In this document: piece after piece, positions 47,462 to 56,372 of the stretch | How the letters are laid out: each line of letters starts with the position of its first letter | How positions within the stretch are numbered: position 1 is the stretch's first letter | DNA from: Paraneptunicella aestuarii | Lineage (GTDB): Bacteria > Pseudomonadota > Gammaproteobacteria > Enterobacterales > Alteromonadaceae | NCBI RefSeq assembly: GCF_019900845.1 | Contig: NZ_CP074570.1 | Coordinates: 4,030,001-4,094,000, forward strand | Direction of reading: 5' to 3' | Length of the DNA stretch: 64,000 nucleotides | Program-made: the position numbers and the translations under genes | Notes under the pieces: model-generated | Database searches by the model: none | What the model saw: the letters and a program-made list of their open reading frames with translations, nothing else | Told to the model about the DNA's origin: nothing

Positions 47462-49432
47462 ATGGCGCAGATCCTGAATACACAAACAGCGACTCAGACG
47501 ATCACCAATAGTTCTCAGCAACTTGGTGATGTAGCGCTATCCAAGCTTCAAGGGCAACTGGCACAACTGCAACCCACTGCCAATGGCGGCGCTCAATTAG
47601 TATTAAACGGACAAGCCATTAGCCTGCCACGTCTCCCGCAAAACGATAGAAGCCTGCAACAAACCCAGCAGGTCAAACTGAATATATCGCAGCAAAGTAC
47701 ACAAACCTTTTTGGAATTGGTCAAACCAGGCAATACAACCCAATCATTGCAATTAAGCCCTACCCAAGGGAAGCAATTGCTGAATGTTATCGCCAACAGC
47801 CCTAGCGTACTTGCAAACTACACGCCCGGTGTTATCGAAGCCAAAGTATTAAAAGTGGCAGGCGACCAATTAATGCTACAAGTGAGCGGTAAAACGCTTA
47901 CTTTGAATGTCCCTAATGCTTCAGCGCAATTTAAAGAAGGCCAGTTGATATCATTGCGACTGCTGGCAAAACAGGATAGCTGGCAGTTAGAAATCAAAGA
48001 TCCCAAGCAAGGTGCCGATTCCGCCAAGCAAATACAACCAACGGCTCGCCAATTGCCTCAAGTATTAGCGGCAACCTTGCCTCGGAACACGCCATTGATG
48101 TTGGATAACCAAGATAAAGTCGCTCACCTGAATATTCAGCGAGTGCTGCCCTCTTCGTTACAAATGGGATTTAAGCCGGAAATGCCGGGACTGCCTACAT
48201 TCAGCATCGACAAACATCAGCAGTTGAAGATGAGCTGGAGCCAATCAGAACAGGTTTTAGCCAAACTGCCACTAGAAGGTGGATTAAAACAAAAAGCCAT
48301 TGATGTGGTCGCAGGAAGCATGATTCAAAGCAACGCCAGTAATCCGATTAATGCCGGTCAAACCCGATTATCGCCAGAGCAAATAGGCAAAATGCAGATT
48401 AGCCAGGAACTGGCGATGGAAATGACGACTCAGGCAGATAAAACCGCCGTAAGAGCACTTGCCAGAGAAACCATTCTGGCTTCTGTCGATGGCAACAAGA
48501 TCCGCTCCGACTTACAACCACTCATGCGAGGACTACAAGCCAAAGCCGATTCACCCAGTTTCCTCATCAACAATCTGGAAAAGTCGTTGAGCAGTATTGT
48601 TAGCCAGTTGAACTCCCCTATTGGCGAGTATGTCTCGGAAATGAGCAAACTGATCAGCAATGACAAACTGAATCAGGCCAATGGGCAAATAACCGCTCAA
48701 GAGATCAAACAGCTCTTAACTGCGGCACCATTACCTGTTACGCCGTCAACCATAAACAGCCCACCACCACAGGCAAACTTTCTGGCTGGCTTAATGGGAA
48801 TGCTGCAAGTGTCGTTAGCCGCGAGACTAATGCGGCAACAGCCGGAACATTTGGACAAACTCACCCAATTGCTGGTGCCATCGCTGATAGCAAGTGATGG
48901 TAAAACCGATGGCAAGCAAAAAGTCAGTAAGAGTCTGAGCGACTTCTTTCAAGCCGACAGCAAGCTTCAGATATTAAAGAATATCGATAAGCTGTTATCC
49001 GGACATCAGTTCAATAAACTCAGTAATATGGAATCCCAGCTACAAGGGCAAGACAGCCTGTATTATGTGTTGCCCATTGGCGATAACGGACAACGCAAAG
49101 ATTTAGAACTGCTAATAAAGCGGGAACAGGAAAAAGACCCCAAAACCAACAAAGCCAAGGTCAAAGGGACGTATTGGGCGCTCACCATGAAATTACCGGT
49201 CGGCGATATTGGTGAGATTCTGGCAAAAGCGAAAATTAACGGAAACAATCTGGATTTGGATTTCTATACCTCGAATGATGCCACCAAAATACTGGTGTTT
49301 AACTTTATTCCTGTTCTTAAAAAACGCTTTGAACAACTGGGCATTGATATGGGCAACTGCCGCTGCCAGTTAGGCAAAATTCCCGAAGCGTTACAACAGC
49401 GTCCTTATCACCTGTTTGAGGCAAGAGCATGA
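47462..49432 (+). CDS. fliK: Flagellar hook-length control protein (FliK type)
   Basis: 656 residues. The long N-terminal part is Gln/Ser/Thr-rich, low in charge and partly repetitive, as in molecular-ruler proteins. The C-terminal domain (about 525-656) is the FliK/hook-length control domain (YYVLPIGDNGQRKDLELLIK, then GNNLDLDFYTSNDATK). FliK proteins switch the export apparatus substrate from hook to filament through FlhB. The next gene encodes a free FlhB C-terminal domain, which supports the call. It may be a second FliK-like paralogue; the main flagellar operon is not in view. Confidence 0.82.
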   Translation: MAQILNTQTATQTITNSSQQLGDVALSKLQGQLAQLQPTANGGAQLVLNGQAISLPRLPQNDRSLQQTQQVKLNISQQSTQTFLELVKPGNTTQSLQLSPTQGKQLLNVIANSPSVLANYTPGVIEAKVLKVAGDQLMLQVSGKTLTLNVPNASAQFKEGQLISLRLLAKQDSWQLEIKDPKQGADSAKQIQPTARQLPQVLAATLPRNTPLMLDNQDKVAHLNIQRVLPSSLQMGFKPEMPGLPTFSIDKHQQLKMSWSQSEQVLAKLPLEGGLKQKAIDVVAGSMIQSNASNPINAGQTRLSPEQIGKMQISQELAMEMTTQADKTAVRALARETILASVDGNKIRSDLQPLMRGLQAKADSPSFLINNLEKSLSSIVSQLNSPIGEYVSEMSKLISNDKLNQANGQITAQEIKQLLTAAPLPVTPSTINSPPPQANFLAGLMGMLQVSLAARLMRQQPEHLDKLTQLLVPSLIASDGKTDGKQKVSKSLSDFFQADSKLQILKNIDKLLSGHQFNKLSNMESQLQGQDSLYYVLPIGDNGQRKDLELLIKREQEKDPKTNKAKVKGTYWALTMKLPVGDIGEILAKAKINGNNLDLDFYTSNDATKILVFNFIPVLKKRFEQLGIDMGNCRCQLGKIPEALQQRPYHLFEARA

Positions 49433-49779
49433 GCGAAAGCGAGAAAGAGCAAGTAGAAGAGCCAGGAACAGAGGGCAGCCAAAAAGAAAAGCGTCAGGCT
49501 GTTGGCATCAAGTACGAACAAGGTGAAACACCCAAAATCGTTGCCAAAGGCTTTGGCGATCTGGCAGACGAAATTGTTGCTCTGGCAAAAGAAAACGGTG
49601 TGCTGGTGCATGAAGATGAGCACCTTAGCGACTTTTTGGCTCGTTTGGATTTAGGGCAGGAAATCCCACCAGAGCTGTATTATGTGATTGCTGAGCTCAT
49701 TGCTTTTTCTTATGTATTGCAAGGCAAATTCCCCGATAGCTGGAAAACACTACATAACAAAGTGTCGGAACAGGCTTAG
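49429..49779 (+). CDS. Free-standing FlhB C-terminal-domain protein (FhlB type)
   Basis: 116 residues. After an acidic, charged N-terminal tail (about 1-30), residues 31-110 match the cytoplasmic domain of the type III export switch FlhB/YscU: GIKYEQGETPKIVAKG, ALAKENGVLVHEDEHLSDFLARLDLGQ split over helices, then IPPELYYVIAELIAF. There is no membrane domain and no NPTH autocleavage site, so it corresponds to the part of FlhB after cleavage. It overlaps the fliK stop by four bases and may modify substrate switching. Confidence 0.88.
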   Translation: MSESEKEQVEEPGTEGSQKEKRQAVGIKYEQGETPKIVAKGFGDLADEIVALAKENGVLVHEDEHLSDFLARLDLGQEIPPELYYVIAELIAFSYVLQGKFPDSWKTLHNKVSEQA

Positions 49780-49853
49780 ATTATCAAGCAACCTGCACGC
49801 GGTAGACAGGCAGCTTACAAATTCCGAAATGCCCATTTTATATATTCAGTTAT

Positions 49854-49958
49854 GTTATCCATTGAAACTCATGAGCAGACCCTCCGTCGCAGGGATGCGA
49901 CGGTGGAGCTTCCATGGATGGATTCACAGCGAGTCTGCGATGATTTTCTATGGATAAC
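49854..49958. repeat. MITE-like palindromic element, copy B
   Basis: The ends form an 18-base inverted repeat with two mismatches (49854-49871 with 49941-49958; outer eight bases GTTATCCA/TGGATAAC perfect). The interior has a perfect hairpin CCGTCGCA/TGCGACGG (49884-49903). The right 56 bases match copy A (8744-8867) at about 44 of 56 positions, while the central hairpin differs in sequence but not in plan. It lies 29 bases beyond the 3' end of the pigment synthetase gene and could also act in transcript termination. Confidence 0.75.
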
Positions 49959-49987
49959 GCTCTCCCCAAAAGGACTGATATTAAGCA

Positions 49988-52900
49988 TCAAGAGGCGTTA
50001 ATCTCATCCCAAATCGCATCAGCCAGCTCTTTGCTGCCTTTTTCCTTCAATAACTCATAATGATCCGACTGCAAATGAATGGTTTGCGGAGGCGTTACCG
50101 AGAAACTGGCCGCATTTTCAATAAAGGAATAGTTGTCACCTGAGGCTTTAAAAATGCGAATAGGCGCTTTTATCTTACGCTCATGCAACTCTTCAAAACT
50201 GTATTTAAAATCGTAAGTTTGGGTCACGATGTTCACTATCCGCCTCACCAGCAAAGGCTCAAGATGACGGAAACGACTACAAATGAAGTTCACAAAACTG
50301 GCTTCATCAACAGTTTGCTCCAAACAGGGCTTTAGCATAGGGCTATGGATATTGTGCGCAAACACCGAGAACAAAATAGTCACAAAGACCGGGTTATCGA
50401 AGTCAGCTTCACCTTCATTTTGCTCTTCCAGCTCAGAGTAAATCTTGGGTGAACCCGGAGCGATCAAGTACAAAGACTCAATCTCATCACCAGCTTGCTC
50501 CATCTGATGTGCCGTTTCAAAAGCAACACGCGAACCGAAAGAATAGCCCCATAAGGTATAAGGCCCTTCCGGCTGAATACGCTTGATTTCCACGATATCT
50601 TCCGCCGCCATGTCTTGAATCGTGGCGTAAGGCGCTTCACCTGCGTTAATACCCTTGGATTGCACGCCGTAAAAGCCGCGCTTTGGCTCCATCAACTCAG
50701 CTAAACGACGTAAATTCATCGGGTAGCCACCTAATCCCGGCCAGCAAAAAATTGGTGTAGCCTCTACGTCATTCATCTTGATCAAACGAGAAACCGGTTC
50801 CGTATTCTCGCTCTCAATCCACTTGGCAAACTGCGCGATAGTCGGGTACTGAAATAAGACCTGCAATGGAAAGTTAGATTGAAACGCAGAGTTAATACGG
50901 TTAACCAATGCCACCGCCATTAAAGAGTTACCGCCCGTTTCAAAGAAATCATCTGCCGCGGAAGCAGAATCCCACTTCATCACATCTTTCCAGATTTTCC
51001 CGAGGCGCTTTTCAGTGTCTGTTTCTAAAGGCACGAATTCACTGCCCGATGAACATTGCTCCACTTCTTTAGAACTGGACAGTGCCACGTAATCAACCTT
51101 GCCATTGGCTGTCTGAGGCAGGTTGTTCATGATCAATACTTTGTTAGGCACCATAAATGAGGGTAATTGCTGACCTAAATCATCACGTAGTATTTCCGCC
51201 GGCCCTTTCATATGCACGGCGTCTTCACGCATCCCTTCACTGACATATTGTGCCTGGCTGATATGCCCACCGATGCAAAAATAGAATGCATCCATAGGAT
51301 CATTCACAGCTTCCAGAATCGCCCTCATTTTACGCGCTGAAGGCAAGTCATTTCCTGATTTGGAGCTATAGCCGGAAGACATCATCCCCAACAATAAATC
51401 GTTACTTTGAAATGAATGCAGTTTGCGTCCCAAATTAATATAGTGCATCCACTCAGGCGCACCATTGCTGATCATGGCAATACCAAAACTGGCGCGGTCA
51501 TACACTTGCTGGTTAATGGCGATCACTTCTTTACGAGCAATCAGTTCGCTACCTATTAATTCAAATTCACCATCAGCATAGCGATACATGCCTTGCGGCA
51601 TTCCCGGCACATAATTGGCGTGAGTTTGCACATATAAATCAACATGGGGAGACGGCTGCATTTGTTCCAAAGAAGCGATTTCAAACTGCCCCATGTAGTA
51701 ATCGTAGTCGTCACCATCGTACCAATCAGGCAGTTTTTCATCATATGATGACAGCCCAATTGCGAGTCCAAATTCAGGCAATTTCTCATCGAACACACCC
51801 AGCATATGCCCAGTTTCCATTTCCAACACTTCCAGAATGTTGTTCTTGTAAACAGGCTCGATACCGTCATGTTTACCAAGAAAATGAAGATGGATTGTTG
51901 GTGCTTTGGCTTGAGCTTGAGGCTTTTTAGCCACTAACACCAGTTCATGGGACACAGGGTGGTAGTAATAAATGCCGGATTCCAGATCGAACAACTGATG
52001 AATTTCCAGATAGATTTGCGTGGCATATAACGCACCGGGAGACGCAAAGGCATATTTGGGCAACAAACGCTGCTCACTTTTAAACTGCCCAAAATAGCGA
52101 AGCAAAGTGCCAAACTCATCAAAGCTGAGCTCAGTCAATGGGCGCGATTCACCTTTGAATTGCTTTGGTTTCAGTAATGTTTTTAAGTCATCTACCGTAA
52201 CGATTTCGCCATCAAAGAAGCGATAGGTTTTACGCCCAAACGCATATCGACGTTGTTCTTTAGTCGCCTCATTATTCGGTAGCGGAATATGTAATCGGTC
52301 TTTACACAGGTTCTCGCTACGGCAACCGGCATTAGATAACTGTGCCTTGACCTGAACTTTGTTAGATTTGGATTGATGGTGGGAGTCGTGATTGCCCTGA
52401 TCCATCAAGGCTGCTTCCTTCTCATTCAATTGCACACAGGCGATCAGGTTCTGGTATCCCGTGCGAGGATCATTCTTAACCAGAACAGCCGCGGTTTTAA
52501 TCCATGAATGGGCTTCGATAGCATGACGTATTTCGTCAAGCTCAACGCGATAACCGCGAAGTTTTATCTGGTTATCAACACGCCCTGCAAAATGCACATC
52601 GCCTTTGCTGTCTTTTTGTGCCAAATCACCAGTGCGGTAAATGCGCTCATATCCGGGTTCATCAGAAAAGGGGTTGGCCTGAAACTTTTCTTCGGTCAAG
52701 TCAGGTCGGTTCAAGTACCCTCGCGCTACCTGAACACCAGACACACACAACTCGCCGATTTCCCCTTCCTTTGCCAGTTTACCTGTCAACGTCACAATGT
52801 AATAACGAGTGTTATCAACGGCCTGACCGATGGAGATAGCATAGGGGTAATGCGAAATCTGATCTTTATCCAGTACGAAAATCGACGTATTGATACTGCA

Positions 52901-53884
52901 TTCACTAGGGCCGTAGAGATTTATCAACTCGCACTTTCTTAACGTATAGAAAAACTCCTGTGACAAGCTTTTAGTTAAGGTTTCGCCACCACTAAAGACC
53001 TTGTTTAAAGAAGTGCAATCCACAAAAGAGGGATTATCCACCAGAGCCTGTAACAAGGTCGGAACGCACTGCAAGGAAGTGACTTGATGGCGCACTATGG
53101 TGTTAATCAAAGCATCGGGATCGCGATAACATCCGGGAGGCCCGACCACGACCCGACAACCAAACACCGGTGCCAGGATCTCCCACTGCGCCGCATCAAA
53201 ACTCATGGGCGTTTTTTGCAACACCGCATCGTTTTCCCCAAATTCAAATGTGCGTAGTAAATACTGCATTTGATTGACGATATTGCGATGCTCGATCATC
53301 ACGCCCTTGGGCTTACCCGTGCTTCCCGATGTATAAATAATGTAGGCTAATCCATCAACACTCGGCCTCACAGGCCATGACAAGGCACGATTATCCTCAT
53401 CATCAATTTCAGTAGATGGAATATCTTCAGGCGAGAAAACCTTAACATTTGGCGGCAAAATGGCGTTAATTTGGCCTTTTAAATGACTTTGCGCATAAAT
53501 TGTGGTGATCCCTGAGTCCTCGATCATGTAACGAATACGCTCAGAAGGATAATCAGGAGATAAAGGTAAATAGGCTTTACCTGAACTTAAGATGCCCCAG
53601 GCTCCACACATCATTGTAACCGAAGGTTCACAATATAACCCTATGCATTCACTCTCAGACTGATTATGTATGGCGATATAATTACCAATGCGGCAAATTT
53701 CCCGATAAAAGTTCAGGTAATTCAATTCACGATTGCCATCAACAACAGCGCATCGTTCGGGACTACTCAGAATTTGCTGTTCCAGCATATCAATCAAAGT
53801 GCCAGAGGTATGAATCTCTGCTTGCCACAATTCGTCATTTTGTGCATCACTTTGATTTTGAGCCTTAATTTCCACCATAGTCAT
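49988..53884 (-). CDS. Single-module NRPS, A-Ox-T-TE: probable indigoidine synthetase
   Basis: 1298 residues, close to Streptomyces BpsA. Domains: adenylation about 25-485 (A3 YTSGSTGKPKG 184-194; A8 KLRGYRVELDEI near 441-452); a nitroreductase-like FMN oxidase about 495-885 inserted between A8 and A10; adenylation end NGKVDY (927-932, K929); thiolation about 950-1025 with S987 in FETGGNSL; thioesterase about 1040-1298 with S1115 in WGYSFGS. This order is that of indigoidine synthetases, which adenylate L-glutamine, cyclise and oxidise it, and pair two units into a blue pigment. Pocket residues D230, A231, W234, Q272, F297, G299, L323, I331, N332 resemble a glutamine code. The thiolation Ser needs a phosphopantetheinyl transferase encoded elsewhere. 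A transporter and HAD phosphatase diverge from it. Confidence 0.88.
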   Translation of the reverse strand: MTMVEIKAQNQSDAQNDELWQAEIHTSGTLIDMLEQQILSSPERCAVVDGNRELNYLNFYREICRIGNYIAIHNQSESECIGLYCEPSVTMMCGAWGILSSGKAYLPLSPDYPSERIRYMIEDSGITTIYAQSHLKGQINAILPPNVKVFSPEDIPSTEIDDEDNRALSWPVRPSVDGLAYIIYTSGSTGKPKGVMIEHRNIVNQMQYLLRTFEFGENDAVLQKTPMSFDAAQWEILAPVFGCRVVVGPPGCYRDPDALINTIVRHQVTSLQCVPTLLQALVDNPSFVDCTSLNKVFSGGETLTKSLSQEFFYTLRKCELINLYGPSECSINTSIFVLDKDQISHYPYAISIGQAVDNTRYYIVTLTGKLAKEGEIGELCVSGVQVARGYLNRPDLTEEKFQANPFSDEPGYERIYRTGDLAQKDSKGDVHFAGRVDNQIKLRGYRVELDEIRHAIEAHSWIKTAAVLVKNDPRTGYQNLIACVQLNEKEAALMDQGNHDSHHQSKSNKVQVKAQLSNAGCRSENLCKDRLHIPLPNNEATKEQRRYAFGRKTYRFFDGEIVTVDDLKTLLKPKQFKGESRPLTELSFDEFGTLLRYFGQFKSEQRLLPKYAFASPGALYATQIYLEIHQLFDLESGIYYYHPVSHELVLVAKKPQAQAKAPTIHLHFLGKHDGIEPVYKNNILEVLEMETGHMLGVFDEKLPEFGLAIGLSSYDEKLPDWYDGDDYDYYMGQFEIASLEQMQPSPHVDLYVQTHANYVPGMPQGMYRYADGEFELIGSELIARKEVIAINQQVYDRASFGIAMISNGAPEWMHYINLGRKLHSFQSNDLLLGMMSSGYSSKSGNDLPSARKMRAILEAVNDPMDAFYFCIGGHISQAQYVSEGMREDAVHMKGPAEILRDDLGQQLPSFMVPNKVLIMNNLPQTANGKVDYVALSSSKEVEQCSSGSEFVPLETDTEKRLGKIWKDVMKWDSASAADDFFETGGNSLMAVALVNRINSAFQSNFPLQVLFQYPTIAQFAKWIESENTEPVSRLIKMNDVEATPIFCWPGLGGYPMNLRRLAELMEPKRGFYGVQSKGINAGEAPYATIQDMAAEDIVEIKRIQPEGPYTLWGYSFGSRVAFETAHQMEQAGDEIESLYLIAPGSPKIYSELEEQNEGEADFDNPVFVTILFSVFAHNIHSPMLKPCLEQTVDEASFVNFICSRFRHLEPLLVRRIVNIVTQTYDFKYSFEELHERKIKAPIRIFKASGDNYSFIENAASFSVTPPQTIHLQSDHYELLKEKGSKELADAIWDEINAS

Positions 53885-53916
53885 ACTGAGAAATTCCCGC
53901 TGCCTTCGAGGAGGAG

Positions 53917-53930
53917 GGAAATATATTTCC
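53917..53930. promoter_or_regulatory. Perfect 14-bp palindrome at the synthetase promoter
   Basis: GGAAATATATTTCC is its own reverse complement and lies 33 bases upstream of the synthetase start, over the expected -10 region downstream of a TTGACA at 53947-53952. Position and symmetry suggest an operator for a dimeric regulator. The symmetry is seen directly; the function is inferred. Confidence 0.45.
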
Positions 53931-53952
53931 TTTTATAAGACTAAAATGTCAA
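53924..53952 (-). promoter_or_regulatory. Candidate promoter of the indigoidine synthetase gene
   Basis: On the minus strand TTGACA (53947-53952) is a perfect -35. At 17-18 bases the -10 would be GAAATA or AAATAT, a poor match that overlaps the palindrome, consistent with a promoter needing activation or held repressed. Low certainty. Confidence 0.35.
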
Positions 53953-54565
53953 GCCTATTATTTTATAAAACATGCTCTATATCGGTGGTTTAAAATTTTT
54001 ATTTATAAACATAAATCACCAAAACAAGTAGAACATGATGACAAAATCAGCAAAAGGACGTTCAAAAATATTAAATCGTTCAATTTCATTGTGAACAATA
54101 CAGTTTATTTTTAGCTTGTTACGCTATGCGATCGATATCTAATTTTTATAAAAACTTCCCAAACATCATGATGGTCAATTTTTTATTTATTCCAAAATTA
54201 AATATTGTTTAGCATTTAAAATGCTCTTAAGTTATTAGAATGTAACTTAATTAAAAGATACTTTATATGAAGATAAATTCATATAAATCATATTCACAAC
54301 GGGATAACCTGATCTTCAGACCGCTTTACGAGCATAATAAATACAACAGCCTGAGGCTGAATATCAGAAAGAAGCACCAGGCACGTAACCAATTAACAAC
54401 TTTTTCTTTACCTGTACTTTTGCTTTTCACATTTCAGGCTCAATTAACGACATGGGTTATCAGCAAACCGGACGAAAAGCACCTGACGTGTAACAAAGCC
54501 TCTCATTAAAGTTCGGTATAGAAATAATGAAAAACGAAACGACATAACCAACCGGGGATAGTCTA

Positions 54566-55489
54566 ATGACCAAGGGAAATACTTGGCTAAATGTTTTTTT
54601 AACCGCACTGGCTCCCACAATGTGGGGCAGTACTTATATTGTCACAACAGAGCTGTTGCCTGACAACATGCCGCTATTAGCCTCAACGATTCGAGCACTT
54701 CCAGCAGGCTTATTGCTATTGTTAATCTGCAGAACGATGCCATCGGGAAAGTGGTGGGGAAGGATTGCCATTCTGGGTGCGCTCAATATAGGTGCTTTTT
54801 TCTACTGCCTGTTTATGACCGCCTATTATCTACCCGGAGGAGTGGCTTCGTTAGTTATGTCGGTGCAACCCATGATCGTCATTGCCCTAAGTGCGCTGGT
54901 GCTAAATACCCGATTCCTTAAAGTTCATATTTACGCTTCACTTCTGGGCATTGCAGGCATTGCGCTCCTGGTTCTTAACTCCACCATCAATTTAAACTGG
55001 CAAGGCGTAGTGTCGGGTTTAATTGGCACCACCTGCATGGCAACCGGCATCGTTTTTACCAAGCATTGGGGAAGGCCAGAAGGTTTGTCTTTACTGGGGT
55101 TTACTGGCTGGCAACTGACGTTTGGTGGTTTAATGCTACTTCCTATTGCATTATTTCAAGAAGGCATACCCGCAACACTAACGACAACCAATATCGCAGG
55201 CTATGCCTATTTGAGTCTGGTTGGCGCTTTGCTTGGCTATATGCTGTGGTTTAGGGGAATTGAAAAGCTACCCGCCGTTACCATTTCTTTCCTGGGTTTT
55301 CTTAGTAGTCTGGCAGCATTAATTTTAGGTTATGTTTTTCTGGATCAGACCTTCACCACATTACAAATACTTGGCGCAATTGCCATTGTTGCCTGTGTTT
55401 ATCTCTCGACACCCAAACCTCAAGCGGAAGTGAAAGAAGACATAGTTAACGCCGATGATACGTCGAAGCTGGAGGAGCAAAGAGCCTGA
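54566..55489 (+). CDS. EamA/DMT-family transporter
   Basis: 307 residues with ten hydrophobic spans and the two EamA repeats. PTMWGSTYIVTTELLP in the first span and LVGALLGYMLWFRGIEKLP with FLSSLAALILGYVFLDQ in the second half are typical of the drug/metabolite transporter family. The C-terminal tail is acidic and soluble. It diverges from the synthetase gene and precedes a HAD phosphatase gene on the same strand (134 bases). It may export the pigment or a precursor, or take up an amino-acid substrate; the substrate cannot be read from sequence. Confidence 0.88.
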   Translation: MTKGNTWLNVFLTALAPTMWGSTYIVTTELLPDNMPLLASTIRALPAGLLLLLICRTMPSGKWWGRIAILGALNIGAFFYCLFMTAYYLPGGVASLVMSVQPMIVIALSALVLNTRFLKVHIYASLLGIAGIALLVLNSTINLNWQGVVSGLIGTTCMATGIVFTKHWGRPEGLSLLGFTGWQLTFGGLMLLPIALFQEGIPATLTTTNIAGYAYLSLVGALLGYMLWFRGIEKLPAVTISFLGFLSSLAALILGYVFLDQTFTTLQILGAIAIVACVYLSTPKPQAEVKEDIVNADDTSKLEEQRA

Positions 55490-55623
55490 TATTGCTTTAA
55501 ACGCAAGAGCGTGGGCTTGCGGATAAGGTATGGAAAAAGTATAGAGAAAATATGTATCAACTGATTCTGCATTAGCGTTTCAGTTGCTTATCATAGCCAA
55601 CAAAACATCCAGGGGGTTTCGTC

Positions 55624-56316
55624 ATGCAAAGAAGTCGTCAGTTTCAACCTGTTGTTATTTTTGATCTAGATGGAACCTTATTCGATACACCAAGGGCAAT
55701 CGTTGAAGCCTTTACCTACACCTTCAATGAATTACAGGAAGAAATACCTCAACATCGCAATATTCGCTGCACCATAGGCATGCCATTAGAGAAAGCGTTT
55801 GCGTCATTAATGGAGCTTCCGGTAGAACATGAACGTGTCGACAACGCCGTTCAGGAATACCAAAGACAGTTTCGTCAACGAATATTGCCCAAGGCAGAAG
55901 AGCTTCTTTTTGCTGGTGTCACTGAAGGCCTGGATAAACTACTTGAACAAGGCATGGCGTTATCGGTTGCCACTAGCAAATTTGCCAGAAGCGCTAACGC
56001 TTTATTGGAATCTGCAAAAATCGACAGATATTTTGACATTGTAGTCTGTGCCGATGAGGTGACAAACACGAAACCGCACCCAGAGTCAGGATATAAGGTT
56101 CTCGATCACTATAAAGCCAATGTTGACGCCGCCATTATGGTGGGTGATACCACTCATGACATGCTGATGGCGAAAGCAATGGGATGTGCCGGGCTAGCGG
56201 TAACTTATGGTGTCCATACTCCGGAAACGCTGCGAACCAGCGATCCAAAATGGTTAGTGGACTCATTTGATCAAGTTACTGACGTTATCCTGCAACACTT
56301 TTCCGTTTCAGATTAA
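55624..56316 (+). CDS. HAD-superfamily phosphatase (Gph-like), possible IndB equivalent
   Basis: 230 residues. All four HAD motifs are visible: DLDGTLFDT (motif I), VATSKF (II), the Lys in TKPHPESG (III) and MVGDTTHDM (IV). The alpha-helical cap at about residues 25-95 resembles phosphoglycolate phosphatase-type enzymes. Indigoidine clusters in Dickeya and Streptomyces carry a HAD-type phosphatase, IndB, beside the synthetase, so a supporting role in pigment production is possible here; a housekeeping phosphatase is the alternative. A ribosome site AGGGGG precedes ATG 55624. Confidence 0.85.
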   Translation: MQRSRQFQPVVIFDLDGTLFDTPRAIVEAFTYTFNELQEEIPQHRNIRCTIGMPLEKAFASLMELPVEHERVDNAVQEYQRQFRQRILPKAEELLFAGVTEGLDKLLEQGMALSVATSKFARSANALLESAKIDRYFDIVVCADEVTNTKPHPESGYKVLDHYKANVDAAIMVGDTTHDMLMAKAMGCAGLAVTYGVHTPETLRTSDPKWLVDSFDQVTDVILQHFSVSD

Positions 56317-56344
56317 TACGATTATCAAGCTCTGTTGCAACCGC

Positions 56345-56372
56345 AAACAGCCCATTAATAAATGGGCTGTTT
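56345..56372. terminator. Bidirectional terminator-like hairpin overlapping the tautomerase stop
   Basis: Perfect 12-bp stem AAACAGCCCATT (56345-56356) / AATGGGCTGTTT (56361-56372) with a 4-base loop. It lies 28 bases after the HAD stop. On the minus strand its first arm encodes the last codons of the tautomerase gene (KQPIY stop). T-runs are short in both directions. Confidence 0.6.

Larger units (their letters stand above)
53885..54565. other. A/T-rich divergent region between the synthetase and transporter genes
   Basis: 681 bases, visibly richer in A and T than the flanking genes. It contains the synthetase promoter candidate and palindrome at its left end. The middle has many A/T runs. 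An 80-codon frame at 54267-54509 has no convincing coding character. Such a long A/T-rich regulatory gap is typical of horizontally acquired or silenced loci. Confidence 0.5.

Noticed and set aside
49988..53884. Siderophore or multi-module peptide synthetase interpretation
   Set aside because: There is only one adenylation and one thiolation domain, no condensation domain, no TonB receptor or iron genes nearby, and the inserted oxidase fits indigoidine-type enzymes.
54267..54509. 80-codon frame in the A/T-rich region beside the synthetase
   Set aside because: No ribosome site and no recognisable domain; biased composition follows the local A/T content. A real small gene cannot be fully excluded.
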